In this document: positions 17,980-27,157 of the stretch, in pieces | Numbering within the stretch: the first letter of the stretch is position 1 | How the letters are laid out: each line of letters starts with the position of its first letter | Assembly: GCA_000230955.3 (NCBI GenBank) | Contig: CP007060.1 | Coordinates: 2,046,001 to 2,110,000, forward strand | Source: Halobacterium sp. DL1 | Lineage (GTDB): Archaea; Halobacteriota; Halobacteria; Halobacteriales; Halobacteriaceae | DNA length: 64,000 nucleotides | Direction of reading: 5' to 3' | Position numbers and translations under genes: made by a program | Notes under the pieces: model-generated | The model's input: the letters and a program-made list of their open reading frames with translations, nothing else | Databases searched by the model: none | What the model was told of the DNA's origin: nothing

Positions 17980-18989
17980 CACGCCACCTCCGCGCCGGAG
18001 ACGTGGTCGAGCGCGTCCCGGCACGCACGAGCGACGCGCTCGGCGTCCGCGTCGTCGTCCATCTCGGTGTCCGTGCGGACCACCGGGCGGTCCAGGTCGG
18101 TTGCGTCGGCGTCGTCGAGGACGAACGCGTCCGCGAACGGGTAGGCCGCCGCGACGCCCGCGGTCGAGGGGTCGTAGCCGACCGCGTCCATCAGTTTCCC
18201 GGCGGGGCCGGAGAACACCCGGTCCTCGACGAACGGCGAGACGGCGACCACGGTGGTCTCGTCGAGCGCCTCGCGGATGCCGTCGAGGGCGAGCATCGGC
18301 CCGATGCTCGTCACGGGGTTGGAGGGGCCGATAACTACGGGGCCGTCGCGGATGGCCTCGACGGCGGGGTCGGCGGCGTCGGCGCGCTCGGCGCCCCGGA
18401 ACTCGACGTCCTCGACCGCCGGTTCACCGCCCTCGGCGACCCAGAACTCCTGGAAGTGCAGCGGGCCGTCGGGCGTGTGGACGATGCTCGCGACGGGGTC
18501 GTCGCTCATCGGCACGAGGTCGACGTCGAGGTCGAAGGCGTCAGCGAGTCGTCGCGTGACTTCGGTGAGCGAGTGGCCCTCGTCGAGCAGACTCGTCCGG
18601 AGGATGTGGACGGCGCGGTCGCGGTCACCGATGAACATGAACTCCGAAGCCCCCGAGAACCGCCGCCAATTGGCGATGTTCCGGCCCGCAGTCTGTCGGT
18701 CGTCGGGGAGGTAGCGCGGTCCATCTTCGATGCCGGCGGCGTCCGCGAGTTCGGTCAGGTAGTCGTGGGTCGTGGACTTGTCGCCCTCGATGCCCCACCA
18801 GGTCTCGCGGTCCAGGACGTCGCCGCCCGCGAAGAGGACGGTGTCGACGTCGGGGCAGACGAGCAGGCCGCCGAGTTCCACGTCGTCGCCGGTGTTCCCG
18901 ACCACCGTAGCGTCGGCCGGGTCGAAGACGTCGTGGCTGCCGGCGAGCAGTTTCGGGGTGCCCGTCCCCCCGGCGAGGAACGTCGTCAT
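17979..18989 (-). CDS. cofD: 2-phospho-L-lactate transferase (F420 biosynthesis)
   Basis: A 336-residue enzyme that joins the activated phospholactyl (or related) group to the deazaflavin Fo, giving F420-0. It has the N-terminal loop [14 protein letters not shown], then [22 protein letters not shown] and [17 protein letters not shown], all typical of CofD. First gene of an overlapping four-gene unit with the Dus-like, CitG-like and DUF447 genes. No other F420 gene (cofE, cofG/H) lies in the window. Confidence 0.96.
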   Translation of the reverse strand: MTTFLAGGTGTPKLLAGSHDVFDPADATVVGNTGDDVELGGLLVCPDVDTVLFAGGDVLDRETWWGIEGDKSTTHDYLTELADAAGIEDGPRYLPDDRQTAGRNIANWRRFSGASEFMFIGDRDRAVHILRTSLLDEGHSLTEVTRRLADAFDLDVDLVPMSDDPVASIVHTPDGPLHFQEFWVAEGGEPAVEDVEFRGAERADAADPAVEAIRDGPVVIGPSNPVTSIGPMLALDGIREALDETTVVAVSPFVEDRVFSGPAGKLMDAVGYDPSTAGVAAAYPFADAFVLDDADATDLDRPVVRTDTEMDDDADAERVARACRDALDHVSGAEVA

Positions 18990-19061
18990 ACCTCACCGTG
19001 GACGAGCGGCCCGGTAAACCCTTCCGTCACCGGGCGACGTTGCGAGTGAGGAGGAGAGGGC

Positions 19062-19880
19062 TCAGGCCGAAATCGAGGCCGAGGAGGAGTTGCTGTCGGA
19101 CGTGTTCGCGCGCGCCTCGTCGATCCACGCCGGCGGTTCGACGGTCGTCTCGCCGAGGTTCGTGTACCGCTGCGTGACGGCGATTGACGCCTCCTGGCCG
19201 TTGGTCTGCAGGCTGAGTTCGTAGCCGAACTGCTTGACCAGGCCTTCCTCCGTGATGTAGAGGGTCGATCCGACGTTCGAGACGTTCTCCGTGTCGAGGC
19301 CGCTGAAGCCGGGCGCGGACGTGTTGAGGTCCTCTACGCCGCTGGCCTCGTAGACGTGTGCCTGCGTGCCGTTGATCGTCTCGGTGCCGACGTGCTCGTA
19401 GTCGAAGGCCTGGATGAACGAGCCGATCTGACCGCCCGCTATCGCCGACGCGTTGGCGGTCTGCTGGGGGACCATGTAGCGGACGTCACCGCTCGAAAGT
19501 TCGAAGCGCTGGTAGGCCGAACCGTTGCCGAAGACGAACCGCTCGATGGTGCGGCCCCGCGACCGCTGGACGGAGCTGTACGCACCGGTCTCGTAGTTGG
19601 CCTTGAGCGTGCTCTGCGAGGAGACCGACTGGTTGCCCTGGCTCTGGTTGGAGGTGGAGACGAGCGTGAACGTGCCCGCCTCAGCGACAGCAGCCTCGTG
19701 GTTCTCCGCCACCATCGCGCTGTCGAGTGGCGTCTCGTAGACGGCGTCGCCCGCGTCGCTGGCTGTCGTCCCGTTCAGGGCGGCCTGCGTCGTGGTGCCG
19801 TCGCCGCCGCCACCGCCGGCGCTGCAACCGGCGACGACGATGAGCGCTACGACGGCGACCGTGACTAACTTTCGTCGCAC
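19062..19880 (-). CDS. secreted lipoprotein, paralog of the next gene
   Basis: A 272-residue exported lipoprotein. From GTG 19880 it reads VRRKLVTVAVVALIVVAGCSAGGG, a short signal peptide with lipobox VAGC. The mature part opens with a low-complexity Gly/Thr linker and then forms a beta-rich domain with YETPLDSAMVAENHEAAVAEAGTFTLVS, RFVFGNGSAYQRFE and TQRYTNLGETTVEPPAWIDEA. The same blocks occur in order in the protein at 19928-20692, so they are tandem paralogs (DUF7537-like, from memory). It may resemble an LolA/LppX-type lipid carrier, but this is unproven. Confidence 0.85.
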   Translation of the reverse strand: MRRKLVTVAVVALIVVAGCSAGGGGGDGTTTQAALNGTTASDAGDAVYETPLDSAMVAENHEAAVAEAGTFTLVSTSNQSQGNQSVSSQSTLKANYETGAYSSVQRSRGRTIERFVFGNGSAYQRFELSSGDVRYMVPQQTANASAIAGGQIGSFIQAFDYEHVGTETINGTQAHVYEASGVEDLNTSAPGFSGLDTENVSNVGSTLYITEEGLVKQFGYELSLQTNGQEASIAVTQRYTNLGETTVEPPAWIDEARANTSDSNSSSASISA

Positions 19881-19927
19881 GCCACCACGTTCGCCGAGCG
19901 CGCAGAAAACCCCTCCGAAGCCGGGGG

Positions 19928-20692
19928 TCAATCGGTGGCGTTCCGCGCCGCCGGAATCCAGCCCGGCGGGGAGGTGTCGGTGTCGCCGAGTTGCTGGAAG
20001 CGCACGGTGATGCTGGTGAACCGGGACCGGCCGTCGTCCTCGAAGTCGAGCGTGTAGTCGACGCGGCGGAGCGTCCCGTCCTCGCGGAACTGCAGCGTGG
20101 CTTCCGCGTGGTTCACGGTGACGTTCTCCTCCTCGCCGAGATACGACGACCCGAACTCGCCCGGGCGGTCCAGTTCCTCCGCGTGGTAGACGTGGACGCG
20201 CTCACCGTCGACAGTTTTCGCGCCCGCGTAGTCGAACGCGAACAGTTCGAGAGAACCCCGGAGGCTCCCTCTCGCGTAGGTAGTGGCGTTCCCGATGCCG
20301 CGAAGGACTCTGTCGTAGGACACCTCGCCGGAGGACACCAGCCGCGCGTACGACGTTCCGTTCCCGAAGCGGTAGGCCTGCTGGACGTCTCCCTGGGTCG
20401 TCTCGTGCTCGTAGACGGCGCCGGTGTCGAGGTTCCCGCGCACCAGTAGCTCCCGGGCCACTGCGTCGCCGTCGCCGTGCTTCCACGTCGCGTTCGTGTC
20501 GATGGTGAACGTCCCGTACTCCCGCAGGGCCGCGAGGTGGGCGTCGGTCACCGCCTCGGTGTCGAGGGGCGTCTCGTAGAGCGGTTCGGCGTCCGTGTCG
20601 TACGCTGGCGTGGTCGTCGTGTCCCCGCCGGCGCTGCAGCCGGCGACGAGGAGGAGGGCTGCCACGGCGACCGTGGCTGTGGTGCGTCGCAT
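19928..20692 (-). CDS. secreted lipoprotein, tandem paralog
   Basis: A 254-residue lipoprotein: MRRTTATVAVAALLLVAGCSAGG gives a signal peptide ending at a lipobox cysteine (C19). The mature domain shares YETPLDTEAVTDAHLAALREYGTFTI, YRFGNGTSYARL and FQQLGDTDTSPPGWIPAA with its downstream neighbour. The two genes are 47 bp apart on the same strand. The start at 20692 is set by the signal peptide; a longer frame upstream lacks one. Confidence 0.87.
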   Translation of the reverse strand: MRRTTATVAVAALLLVAGCSAGGDTTTTPAYDTDAEPLYETPLDTEAVTDAHLAALREYGTFTIDTNATWKHGDGDAVARELLVRGNLDTGAVYEHETTQGDVQQAYRFGNGTSYARLVSSGEVSYDRVLRGIGNATTYARGSLRGSLELFAFDYAGAKTVDGERVHVYHAEELDRPGEFGSSYLGEEENVTVNHAEATLQFREDGTLRRVDYTLDFEDDGRSRFTSITVRFQQLGDTDTSPPGWIPAARNATD

Positions 20693-20775
20693 GCGGCTAC
20701 CGTGGGTCGCCAGCCCCCAAAAGCTCCGGTGACGGGTCCGCGGTTTTTTACACGAGAACGCCGAATCACGCCCCA

Positions 20776-22002
20776 ATGACCACCATCAAGGACAGCGTCC
20801 ACGACCACATCGAGGTCGGGGGCGTCGCCGCGGACCTGGTGGACACGCCGCCCGTCCAGCGGCTCCGCCGCATCAAGCAGCTGGGCACGGTCCACCTCGT
20901 CTACCCGTCGGCGAACCACACGCGCTTCGAGCACTCCCTGGGCGTCTACCACCTCGCCGACCGCGCGCTCGACCACGTCGAAATCGGCGGCGTGCAGGCC
21001 GAGCGCGTGCGAGCCGCGGCCATCCTCCACGACGTCGGTCACAGCCCGTACAGCCACAACGTCGAGGGCGTCCTCGAACGCCGCACCGGAAAGCGCCACG
21101 ACGACGTCGAGGAACTGCTCGGCGAGGGTCGAGTCGCCGAGGTGCTAGAGTCCCACGGCCTCGACCCAGCGAACATCGCGTCGCTCGTGCGCGGCGAGGG
21201 CGAACTCGGCCAGCTCGTCGCGGGGGAACTCGACGTCGACCGGATGGACTACCTCGTGCGGGACGCCCACCACACCGGCGTCCCCTACGGCACCATCGAC
21301 ACCGGTCGACTCGTCCGGGAGCTGACGTTCATCGACGGCGACCTCGTGCTCGCGGAGGGGAACGTCCAGACCGCAGAGAGCCTGCTGCTGGCGCGCGCGC
21401 TGATGAACCCCACCGTCTACAGCCACCACGTCGCGCGCATCAGCAAGACGATGCTCCGGCGGGCCACGGAGGCGCTGCTGGACACCAGCGAGATCACTGC
21501 CGAGGAGCTCCGACGGATGGACGACCACGAACTCTCGGTCGCGCTGCGGAGCCACGCCGAAACCAGGGAGCTGGGGCGCCGACTCGCCGACCGCGACCTG
21601 TTCAAGCGCGCGGTGTGGGCGGAGATGGGCGACGTGGACCCGGACGTCATCGGCGCCGACCACGACGACGTGCGGGCGTTCGAGGCGGACATCGCCGCTG
21701 ACGCCGGCGTTGACCCGGCCGACGTCGTCCTCGACGTGCAGGGCCAGCCCTCGATGCGCGAGTCGACGACCGGCGTGCTCGTCAACGGGGAGGTACGGCG
21801 CCTCGACAGGCAGTCCACGCTCGTGCGCGCCCTCCAGGTCGCCCAGCGCGAGCAGTGGCGCCTCGGCGTCTACGCGCCCGAAGAGAGCGTGGAGACCGTC
21901 GGGCACTCCGCGGAGCGCGTGCTCGGCCTGAAGACGGACGGGGCGCTCATCAGTGAGGTGAACAGCCCGGGTCGGTACGCCTCGCTCGAGGAGTTCGAGT
22001 AA
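20776..22002 (+). CDS. HD-domain phosphohydrolase (dNTPase-like)
   Basis: A 408-residue metal-dependent hydrolase. The HD core is complete: H53 in TRFEHSLGVYHLADRAL, H85-D86 in AAILHDVGHSPYSHNVEG, and a later aspartate in LDVDRMDYLVRDAHHTGVPYGTID. This layout matches archaeal HD proteins related to SAMHD1 and bacterial dGTPases, which remove triphosphate from dNTPs or cut other nucleotides. The actual substrate is not evident. A T-rich promoter tract (tttttta, near 20742) lies about 30 bp before the ATG. Divergent from the lipoprotein pair. Confidence 0.92.
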   Translation: MTTIKDSVHDHIEVGGVAADLVDTPPVQRLRRIKQLGTVHLVYPSANHTRFEHSLGVYHLADRALDHVEIGGVQAERVRAAAILHDVGHSPYSHNVEGVLERRTGKRHDDVEELLGEGRVAEVLESHGLDPANIASLVRGEGELGQLVAGELDVDRMDYLVRDAHHTGVPYGTIDTGRLVRELTFIDGDLVLAEGNVQTAESLLLARALMNPTVYSHHVARISKTMLRRATEALLDTSEITAEELRRMDDHELSVALRSHAETRELGRRLADRDLFKRAVWAEMGDVDPDVIGADHDDVRAFEADIAADAGVDPADVVLDVQGQPSMRESTTGVLVNGEVRRLDRQSTLVRALQVAQREQWRLGVYAPEESVETVGHSAERVLGLKTDGALISEVNSPGRYASLEEFE

Positions 22003-22033
22003 GCTTCACGGTGGCGGCCCGAGACTGACACGT

Positions 22034-23050
22034 ATGGAACTCTCCGGGACAGTCCTCTGGGGGGAGGACTACGAACCAGTACAGGGGACGCTCGTCGTCG
22101 ACGACGGCGAGATCGTCCGCCTCGACGAGGAGCGGACGGACTCGACCGACGTCGTGTTGCCCGCGTTCGTGAACGCCCACACCCACCTCGGCGACTCTAT
22201 CGCGAAGGAGGCCGGGCGCGGCCTCACGCTCGAGGAACTGGTCGCGCCGCCGGACGGGCTCAAACACCGGTTGCTCCGGGAGGCCGACCGCTCGGAGCTC
22301 GTCGAGGCGATGCGCCGGAGCCTCCAGTTCATGGCGGAGACGGGCACCGCGACGACCCTCGAGTTCAGGGAGGGCGGCATCGAGGGCGTCCACGCGCTTC
22401 GCGAGGCCGCGAAGGGCGTCGGCGTCGAGCCGTTCGTCTTCGGTCGCGGCGACCCCGACGTCGTCGAGGTCGCGGACGGTTACGGCGCGAGCGGCGCCGC
22501 GGACGGCGAGTTCGGCCGCGAGCGCAACGCCACGCGGCGCGTCGGCAAACCGTTCGCCATCCACGCCGGCGAGGTCGACTCCTCGGACATCAACCCGGCG
22601 CTGGACCTCGACCCGGACCTGCTCGTGCACATGGTCCACGCCGAGCAGTTGCACCTCGACCGCGTCGAGGACAACGGCATCCCGGTGGCCGTCTGTCCGC
22701 GGTCGAACCTCGTGACCGACGTCGGCCTGCCGCCGGTCCGCGACCTGCTCGACCGGACGACGGTGGCGCTGGGGACGGACAACGTGATGACGAACAGCCC
22801 GTCGATGTTCCGCGAGATGGAGTTCGTCTCGAAGTGCTGCGACGTCGAGGCCCCAGAGGTGCTGGAGATGGCGACGCGGGCGGGCGCGTCGGTCGTCGAC
22901 GGGAACTACGGCGTCGTCGAGGCCGACCGGGAGGCCCGCCTGCTGGTGCTCGACGGCGACTCGCACAACCTCGCCGGCGCCCGAGACCTGGTCCGCGCGG
23001 TGGTGCGGCGCGCCGGCGCGAGCGACGTGAAGCGCGTCGTTCTGCCATGA
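22034..23050 (+). CDS. amidohydrolase of the cytosine deaminase / chlorohydrolase group
   Basis: A 338-residue metal-dependent hydrolase. Metal ligands are visible in order: HxH in VNAHTHLGD (about 47-52), IHAGEVDSS, HMVHAEQLHLD and LGTDNVMTNSP. This is the ATZ/TRZ-SsnA type pattern, common in deaminases of nucleosides and bases. It is somewhat shorter than typical members (about 400-450), mainly at the C-terminal beta sandwich. It follows the HD gene by 31 bp, so both may serve nucleotide salvage or clean-up, an inference from context. Confidence 0.88.
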   Translation: MELSGTVLWGEDYEPVQGTLVVDDGEIVRLDEERTDSTDVVLPAFVNAHTHLGDSIAKEAGRGLTLEELVAPPDGLKHRLLREADRSELVEAMRRSLQFMAETGTATTLEFREGGIEGVHALREAAKGVGVEPFVFGRGDPDVVEVADGYGASGAADGEFGRERNATRRVGKPFAIHAGEVDSSDINPALDLDPDLLVHMVHAEQLHLDRVEDNGIPVAVCPRSNLVTDVGLPPVRDLLDRTTVALGTDNVMTNSPSMFREMEFVSKCCDVEAPEVLEMATRAGASVVDGNYGVVEADREARLLVLDGDSHNLAGARDLVRAVVRRAGASDVKRVVLP

Positions 23051-23086
23051 ACACTTAACCCCCCACCGCGTGAACACGTAGCACAC

Positions 23087-23530
23087 ATGGGTCGCTACGA
23101 GCGCATTCTCGTGCCCACCGACGGCTCCGAGGCGACGCGCCGGGCCGTCGAGCACGGGATCGGACTGGCCGCCGAGCACGGCGCCACGATACACGCGCTG
23201 TACGTCGTGAACTCGGCGAACTTCGCGGGACTCCCGATGGATTCCTCCTGGGAGAGCGTGGCGGCGATGATGAACGAGGAAGGCGCGAGCGCGCTCGACG
23301 ACGTCGAGGCCATCGCCGACGAACACGGGGTGACGATGGAGCGCGCGCTCGTGGACGGCAACCCGAGCCGCGAGATCGTGCGCTACGCGGAGGACGAGGG
23401 CTGCGACCTCGTGGTGATGGGGACCCACGGCCGGGGCGGCATCGACCGCCTGTTGCTGGGGAGCGTCGCGGAGAAGGTCGTTCGGTCCTCGTCGGTGCCG
23501 GTGTTGACCGTGCGCGTCGGCGAGGAGTAG
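23087..23530 (+). CDS. universal stress protein, UspA family
   Basis: A 147-residue single-domain Usp. It begins YERILVPTDGSEATRRAVEHGIGLA and ends with the ATP-binding loop MGTHGRGGIDRLLLGSVAEKVVRSSSVPVLTVR, matching the G-2x-G-9x-G-(S/T) pattern. It is therefore expected to bind ATP. The role, beyond stress survival, cannot be named. Its stop is two bases from the end of the convergent birA gene. Confidence 0.95.
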   Translation: MGRYERILVPTDGSEATRRAVEHGIGLAAEHGATIHALYVVNSANFAGLPMDSSWESVAAMMNEEGASALDDVEAIADEHGVTMERALVDGNPSREIVRYAEDEGCDLVVMGTHGRGGIDRLLLGSVAEKVVRSSSVPVLTVRVGEE

Positions 23531-23531
23531 G

Positions 23532-24479
23532 CTACGCCGACCGGAGGTGCTGGCAGTCCCCGGAGTGAATCACCCGCTCGCCGTCCGCCGTCTCGACGAC
23601 GAGCGCGCCGTGTTCGGTCACGTCCACGGCGTCGCCGACGACGTCGCCGTTCTGTGTTTCGACGCGGACACGCTGACCGAGCGTCGCCGTCCGCTCGCGC
23701 CACGCGTCCAGAATCGCGTCCGGGTCGTTCCTGAGCGCGTCGAACCGCTCGAGCACGCGCTGGACGAACAGCCGCCGGGGGACGTCGCCGGCCTCCGCCC
23801 TGATGCTCGTCGCGTCGCCGTCGAGGTCGGCGGGGTCGACGTCGGCGTTGACGCCGACGCCGAGGACCACCCAGGACACCCGACTGGCCTCACCCTCCAT
23901 CTCGGTGAGGGCGCCCGCGAGTTTCGCGCCGCCGCGGCCGGAGCTGTCGTTCTCGCGGGGGACGACGACGTCGTTCGGCCACTTGATAGCGGCGTCGACG
24001 CCCAGCTCGCGCGCCGCGTCGGTGACGGCGACGGCCGCCGCGAGCGTCAGCAGCGGCGCACGGGCGGGTGGCAGGTCGGGCCGGAGGACGACGCTCATCC
24101 AGACGCCGCCCGCGGGCGACGACCACTGGCGGCCGCGGCGCCCCCGACCGCCGGTCTGGCGGTCGGCGAGCACGACCACGTCGCTCGCGCCGTCCGCGGC
24201 GAGTTCGCGCGCACGGTCGTTCGTGCTCGGGAGGGAATCGTGGTACTCCACCTCGAAGGCTGCGTCGAGTCCGAACTCGACGGCTTCGGCGCCGTACTCC
24301 GGGACACCCGCGAGCGTGTAGCCGTCCGCGACGCTCTTGACGGTGAAGCCGGCGTCCCGTAGCGCTTCGACGTGCTTCCAGACGGCCGTTCGGGAGACGC
24401 CGAGGTGGTCGGCGAGCTCCGGACCGGTGACCGGGCCGTCGTCGAGGGCGTCGAGGACGGCGCGGCGCGTCTCGTTCAT
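23532..24479 (-). CDS. birA: biotin-protein ligase with N-terminal repressor-type helix-turn-helix
   Basis: A 315-residue BirA. The N-terminal 60 residues are a winged helix (RRAVLDALDDGPVTGPELADHLGVSRTAVWKHVEAL). The catalytic domain has the biotin/ATP loop GGRGRRGRQWSSPAGGVWMSVVL, KWPNDVV, and GVGVNADVDPADL, then a small C-terminal SH3-like domain. It biotinylates the carrier lysine of PccA (27178-29004); the DNA-binding domain means it may also control biotin genes. Substrate and ligase are within 5 kb of each other. Confidence 0.95.
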   Translation of the reverse strand: MNETRRAVLDALDDGPVTGPELADHLGVSRTAVWKHVEALRDAGFTVKSVADGYTLAGVPEYGAEAVEFGLDAAFEVEYHDSLPSTNDRARELAADGASDVVVLADRQTGGRGRRGRQWSSPAGGVWMSVVLRPDLPPARAPLLTLAAAVAVTDAARELGVDAAIKWPNDVVVPRENDSSGRGGAKLAGALTEMEGEASRVSWVVLGVGVNADVDPADLDGDATSIRAEAGDVPRRLFVQRVLERFDALRNDPDAILDAWRERTATLGQRVRVETQNGDVVGDAVDVTEHGALVVETADGERVIHSGDCQHLRSA

Positions 24480-24638
24480 CGCACTGAAGTTGCTCGTGCG
24501 ACGGCAAAAGCCTCCCTGTCGCCAGTGAGATCCGTTGACAATGCCCTCGTCGGCACGTAGAGCGCCAGATAATTTGATTTCGCCGCCAGATTCGGGAATT
24601 TTACAGATATTTTCTATCCGTTATCTTCAAATAGATTC

Positions 24639-24646
24639 AATATATC
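24639..24646 (+). promoter_or_regulatory. TATA box in an AT-rich island before the 44-residue peptide
   Basis: aatatatc lies 24-31 bp before ATG 24670 in a tract (24565-24660) far more AT-rich than its surroundings. A leaderless transcript is predicted. Confidence 0.5.
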
Positions 24647-24669
24647 GGCGGGCTTCTGACCAGTTGACG

Positions 24670-24804
24670 ATGTCAGACAGCAAGCTCACGCAGTTCCTGA
24701 CGGACAACCCGCGAATGATCGGCGTCCTGTTCACGATGATGGTGTTCCTCTCGACCACCGGCGCCGCCGCTGCCAGCAACGCAGGCATCAACTCCGGTCC
24801 TTAG
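24670..24804 (+). CDS. 44-residue membrane peptide convergent to the CHAT protease
   Basis: A small protein, MSDSKLTQFLTDNPRMIGVL followed by a hydrophobic helix (FTMMVFLSTTGAAAASNAG), so one membrane segment or a signal peptide. It is not near-random: it has a clear TATA box at the leaderless distance and a composition unlike the shadow frames. I recall similar haloarchaeal peptides as DUF7503. Its TAG stop overlaps the TAA stop of the CHAT gene (TTAG, 24801-24804). It may be a partner, target or effector of the protease, by analogy only. Confidence 0.7.
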   Translation: MSDSKLTQFLTDNPRMIGVLFTMMVFLSTTGAAAASNAGINSGP

Positions 24805-26885
24805 TTCAGCTGTTTCTCGAGTAGTTCGTCGCTCCAGTCGAGTCCGCCGTCACGAATCACTGGTACGACGCCGTGGTCGAAGAACTCGCGAAGCTCCGCA
24901 GTCGAGACGACGAACGTGTCTATCTCCCCCGAGTTCAGGTAACGGGTCGTGTTATCACCCACGTACGGCGTGAGTAGCGACCCGATCGAGGACCGAGACG
25001 TCGGGTAGCCGTGGATTGTGAGTTCGTAATCCTCGCCGAGTTCGGTCAGTTCGACGGCCATCGGGATACCGCTCCGGTTCTGCACGAGCTGGAGCGTCCC
25101 GTCCCCGATGGTGATGTACTGGCTGCCGAACAGCGTGACGTTGCGCGCCACCGAGAGCCCCGCCTGCAGCGAGAAGCCGTTGTTCAGCAGTCGCGCGAGC
25201 GCCCGCCCGATGCGAACTGCGGGGTCGTTGCTGATGTTGGCGAGCGTGACGATGCCTCCGAGACTCCCGCGGTCGACGAGGGCCTGGCCCTGCTTGTACG
25301 ACTGGCAGGCGTTCAGCAGGAACGCGTCGACTTCGACGGTCTCCATCGTCCGCGCGTCGAACATCCCGTCCGCACACTGGAAGCCGTCCTCGTCGACGTG
25401 CCCGATGTAGTGGAGGAAGTCCGCGTCGCTGTGCAGGACCTCCCGCAGTTCCGCGCCCGTGAGTTCGTAGTAGACGGAGATGTCGAACTCGAAGAGGTCG
25501 CGGGCGCCGTAGAACTCCTCGACGATGTCCTCCTCGCTCATCTCCGTGTCGTTGCAGACGATCTCGATGCTGATCGACCCCGTGTCGCGTTCCGGCCTGT
25601 CGAGGCGCCGCCGGTAGGAATCCGCGCCCGCCTTGCTCGCGCCCAGCGGGTAGCCATCCGCAATCCACGCGTGCTCGATGGAAGTCGTTTCGGCCGGCTT
25701 GACGATTCCGGAGTCCTCGGTGACCGCTCCGGAGGGGGTGCGTTCGAGCGGGTCGGCGCCCCGGTAGAACGACGTGAGTTCCTCGGGTTCGGAGTGGACG
25801 GTCGGGTCCGGTCCGGTTCCCGGAATCCTGATCTCCGCGAGGTCGTTAGTGACGAACGGAATCGACTCGACGTTCGCCGGGTCGGGGGCCACGTCCGCCG
25901 TCAGCTTCCACCTTGGGCGGTGGGGCTCGGTCACCTCGTAGGGGACGTCGAGGTACGCCGCGACCTGTTCGGCGAGGGGGGCGTCATACAGTTCGGCGAG
26001 GTCGAACGGGAGGTCCTCCTCGACGGCGTTCCGCTCGTGGAGGTTCACCGGATAGAACCCCTCCGTCCGCGTCACGCAGTCGAGGAAGAAGACGTGCTTG
26101 AGGAGCGTGTTGACCTCGGATTCGAACCCCCGTGCGGTGTCGAGTGCGTGACGCTCCCCGGCCACCACGAGCGCCCGCTGGTCGGCCGGCACGATGTCGG
26201 CGCCGAGGTAGTACGCCAGCGAACTCACCCGGTAGAGGTCGCCGTAGTCGCGCGGAATCTCGATGGTGACGTCGGTGTCGGGTTTCGTGAGGGCGTCCGG
26301 CGCGTCGAAGCCGTCGCCGCGTTCGACGAGCGGGGGGTGGCCGCGCAGCGTCGGGAACGAGCGCTCGGGGGACGTCGTCTTGAGCGCCGACCCGCTCAGC
26401 GAGAGCGCGCGCATCGCGTCCTCGACGTCGTCGCCGACGGTGATGGTGCCCGCCGGCGACTCGTGGAGTGAGCGGGCGCCGACGGCGGCGGTCACTGGTC
26501 CGTCGAACGCGACGTGCGTCGAGTTCTCCAGGCGTCGAATCGTGACGCTGGCGTCCACGACGATCTGGAGTTTCATCGCCCCGATGTCGACGTCCAGTGA
26601 GTACCGCTTCCGGGGGTACTCGGCGTGTTGCTGGTTCGACGTTTCGTCGACGAGCGTCCCGTCCTCGGACCAGAGGAAGACGTTCACGAGGCGCGGGATT
26701 TCGATCTCCTGGGCCCGCACGGTGACGGCGTCGTCGACCGGAAGGACGAAGCGCTCCGTGTCCGCCGGTTCCGGGTCGATGACCCGGTCTGTGTACAGTT
26801 CGAGTTGCGCGTTCTCGATGGGATCCCGGATCCGGATTCCCGGTGGCTTCTCTATCGGCGTGAACTCCGGTTTCACGCCGACCAC
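24801..26885 (-). CDS. CHAT-domain caspase-like protease
   Basis: A 694-residue protein with a C-terminal CHAT domain (about 440-690). The catalytic pair is visible: histidines H492/H496 in FLHYIGHVDEDG and C527 in AFLLNACQSYKQG. The N-terminal half is a unique beta-rich region (about 1-200, IRIRDPIENAQLELYTDRVIDPEPADT) and a middle region (200-430) without TPR or WD repeats, so the sensor differs from Craspase-type TPR-CHAT. The start is GTG 26885 or GTG 26876; the latter overlaps the previous stop as GTGA, so translational coupling with the upstream small ORF is likely. The known family cleaves proteins, often in death or defence pathways. Confidence 0.85.
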   Translation of the reverse strand: MVGVKPEFTPIEKPPGIRIRDPIENAQLELYTDRVIDPEPADTERFVLPVDDAVTVRAQEIEIPRLVNVFLWSEDGTLVDETSNQQHAEYPRKRYSLDVDIGAMKLQIVVDASVTIRRLENSTHVAFDGPVTAAVGARSLHESPAGTITVGDDVEDAMRALSLSGSALKTTSPERSFPTLRGHPPLVERGDGFDAPDALTKPDTDVTIEIPRDYGDLYRVSSLAYYLGADIVPADQRALVVAGERHALDTARGFESEVNTLLKHVFFLDCVTRTEGFYPVNLHERNAVEEDLPFDLAELYDAPLAEQVAAYLDVPYEVTEPHRPRWKLTADVAPDPANVESIPFVTNDLAEIRIPGTGPDPTVHSEPEELTSFYRGADPLERTPSGAVTEDSGIVKPAETTSIEHAWIADGYPLGASKAGADSYRRRLDRPERDTGSISIEIVCNDTEMSEEDIVEEFYGARDLFEFDISVYYELTGAELREVLHSDADFLHYIGHVDEDGFQCADGMFDARTMETVEVDAFLLNACQSYKQGQALVDRGSLGGIVTLANISNDPAVRIGRALARLLNNGFSLQAGLSVARNVTLFGSQYITIGDGTLQLVQNRSGIPMAVELTELGEDYELTIHGYPTSRSSIGSLLTPYVGDNTTRYLNSGEIDTFVVSTAELREFFDHGVVPVIRDGGLDWSDELLEKQLN

Positions 26886-27133
26886 CGTCCGTCTCCGCCG
26901 GTGGAGGCTGCGAACGGGTCGTCGGGGACTGGAGCGCAGCCGGGCAGAACCACGGGAGAGGGGAGGGCGTGGAGGGTGACTGTGTCGTCGGAGTCCATGG
27001 TGGCGTCGGTAGCTTCCTGCGTCGAGAGGCGCCGGACAGGGATAACCGCCGCGGTGTCCACTGGGAGCGCCCGACGCCCGACTCCGCCCACAGACGGCTC
27101 AGTCGGCGCGCGGGCGGCCCCCTCGGTTGGCAT
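26873..27133 (-). CDS. 86-residue ORF coupled to the CHAT gene
   Basis: The ORF begins at ATG 27133, 25-33 bp after a TATA box (27158-27166), and its TGA overlaps the start of the CHAT gene, so it is the first gene of a two-gene transcript. The first 45 residues are low complexity; the last 41 (from an internal ATG at 26998) read MDSDDTVTLHALPSPVVLPGCAP and have an acidic, protein-like pattern. No known domain. It could be a small regulator or substrate, or merely a leader. Confidence 0.5.
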   Translation of the reverse strand: MPTEGAARAPTEPSVGGVGRRALPVDTAAVIPVRRLSTQEATDATMDSDDTVTLHALPSPVVLPGCAPVPDDPFAASTGGDGRWSA

Positions 27134-27157
27134 CGTACCACAGAGGGGAGCGGGCTA

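Noticed and set aside
21950-23428. 492-residue minus-strand open frame
   Set aside because: Antisense to the amidohydrolase and UspA genes, both with clear catalytic motifs.
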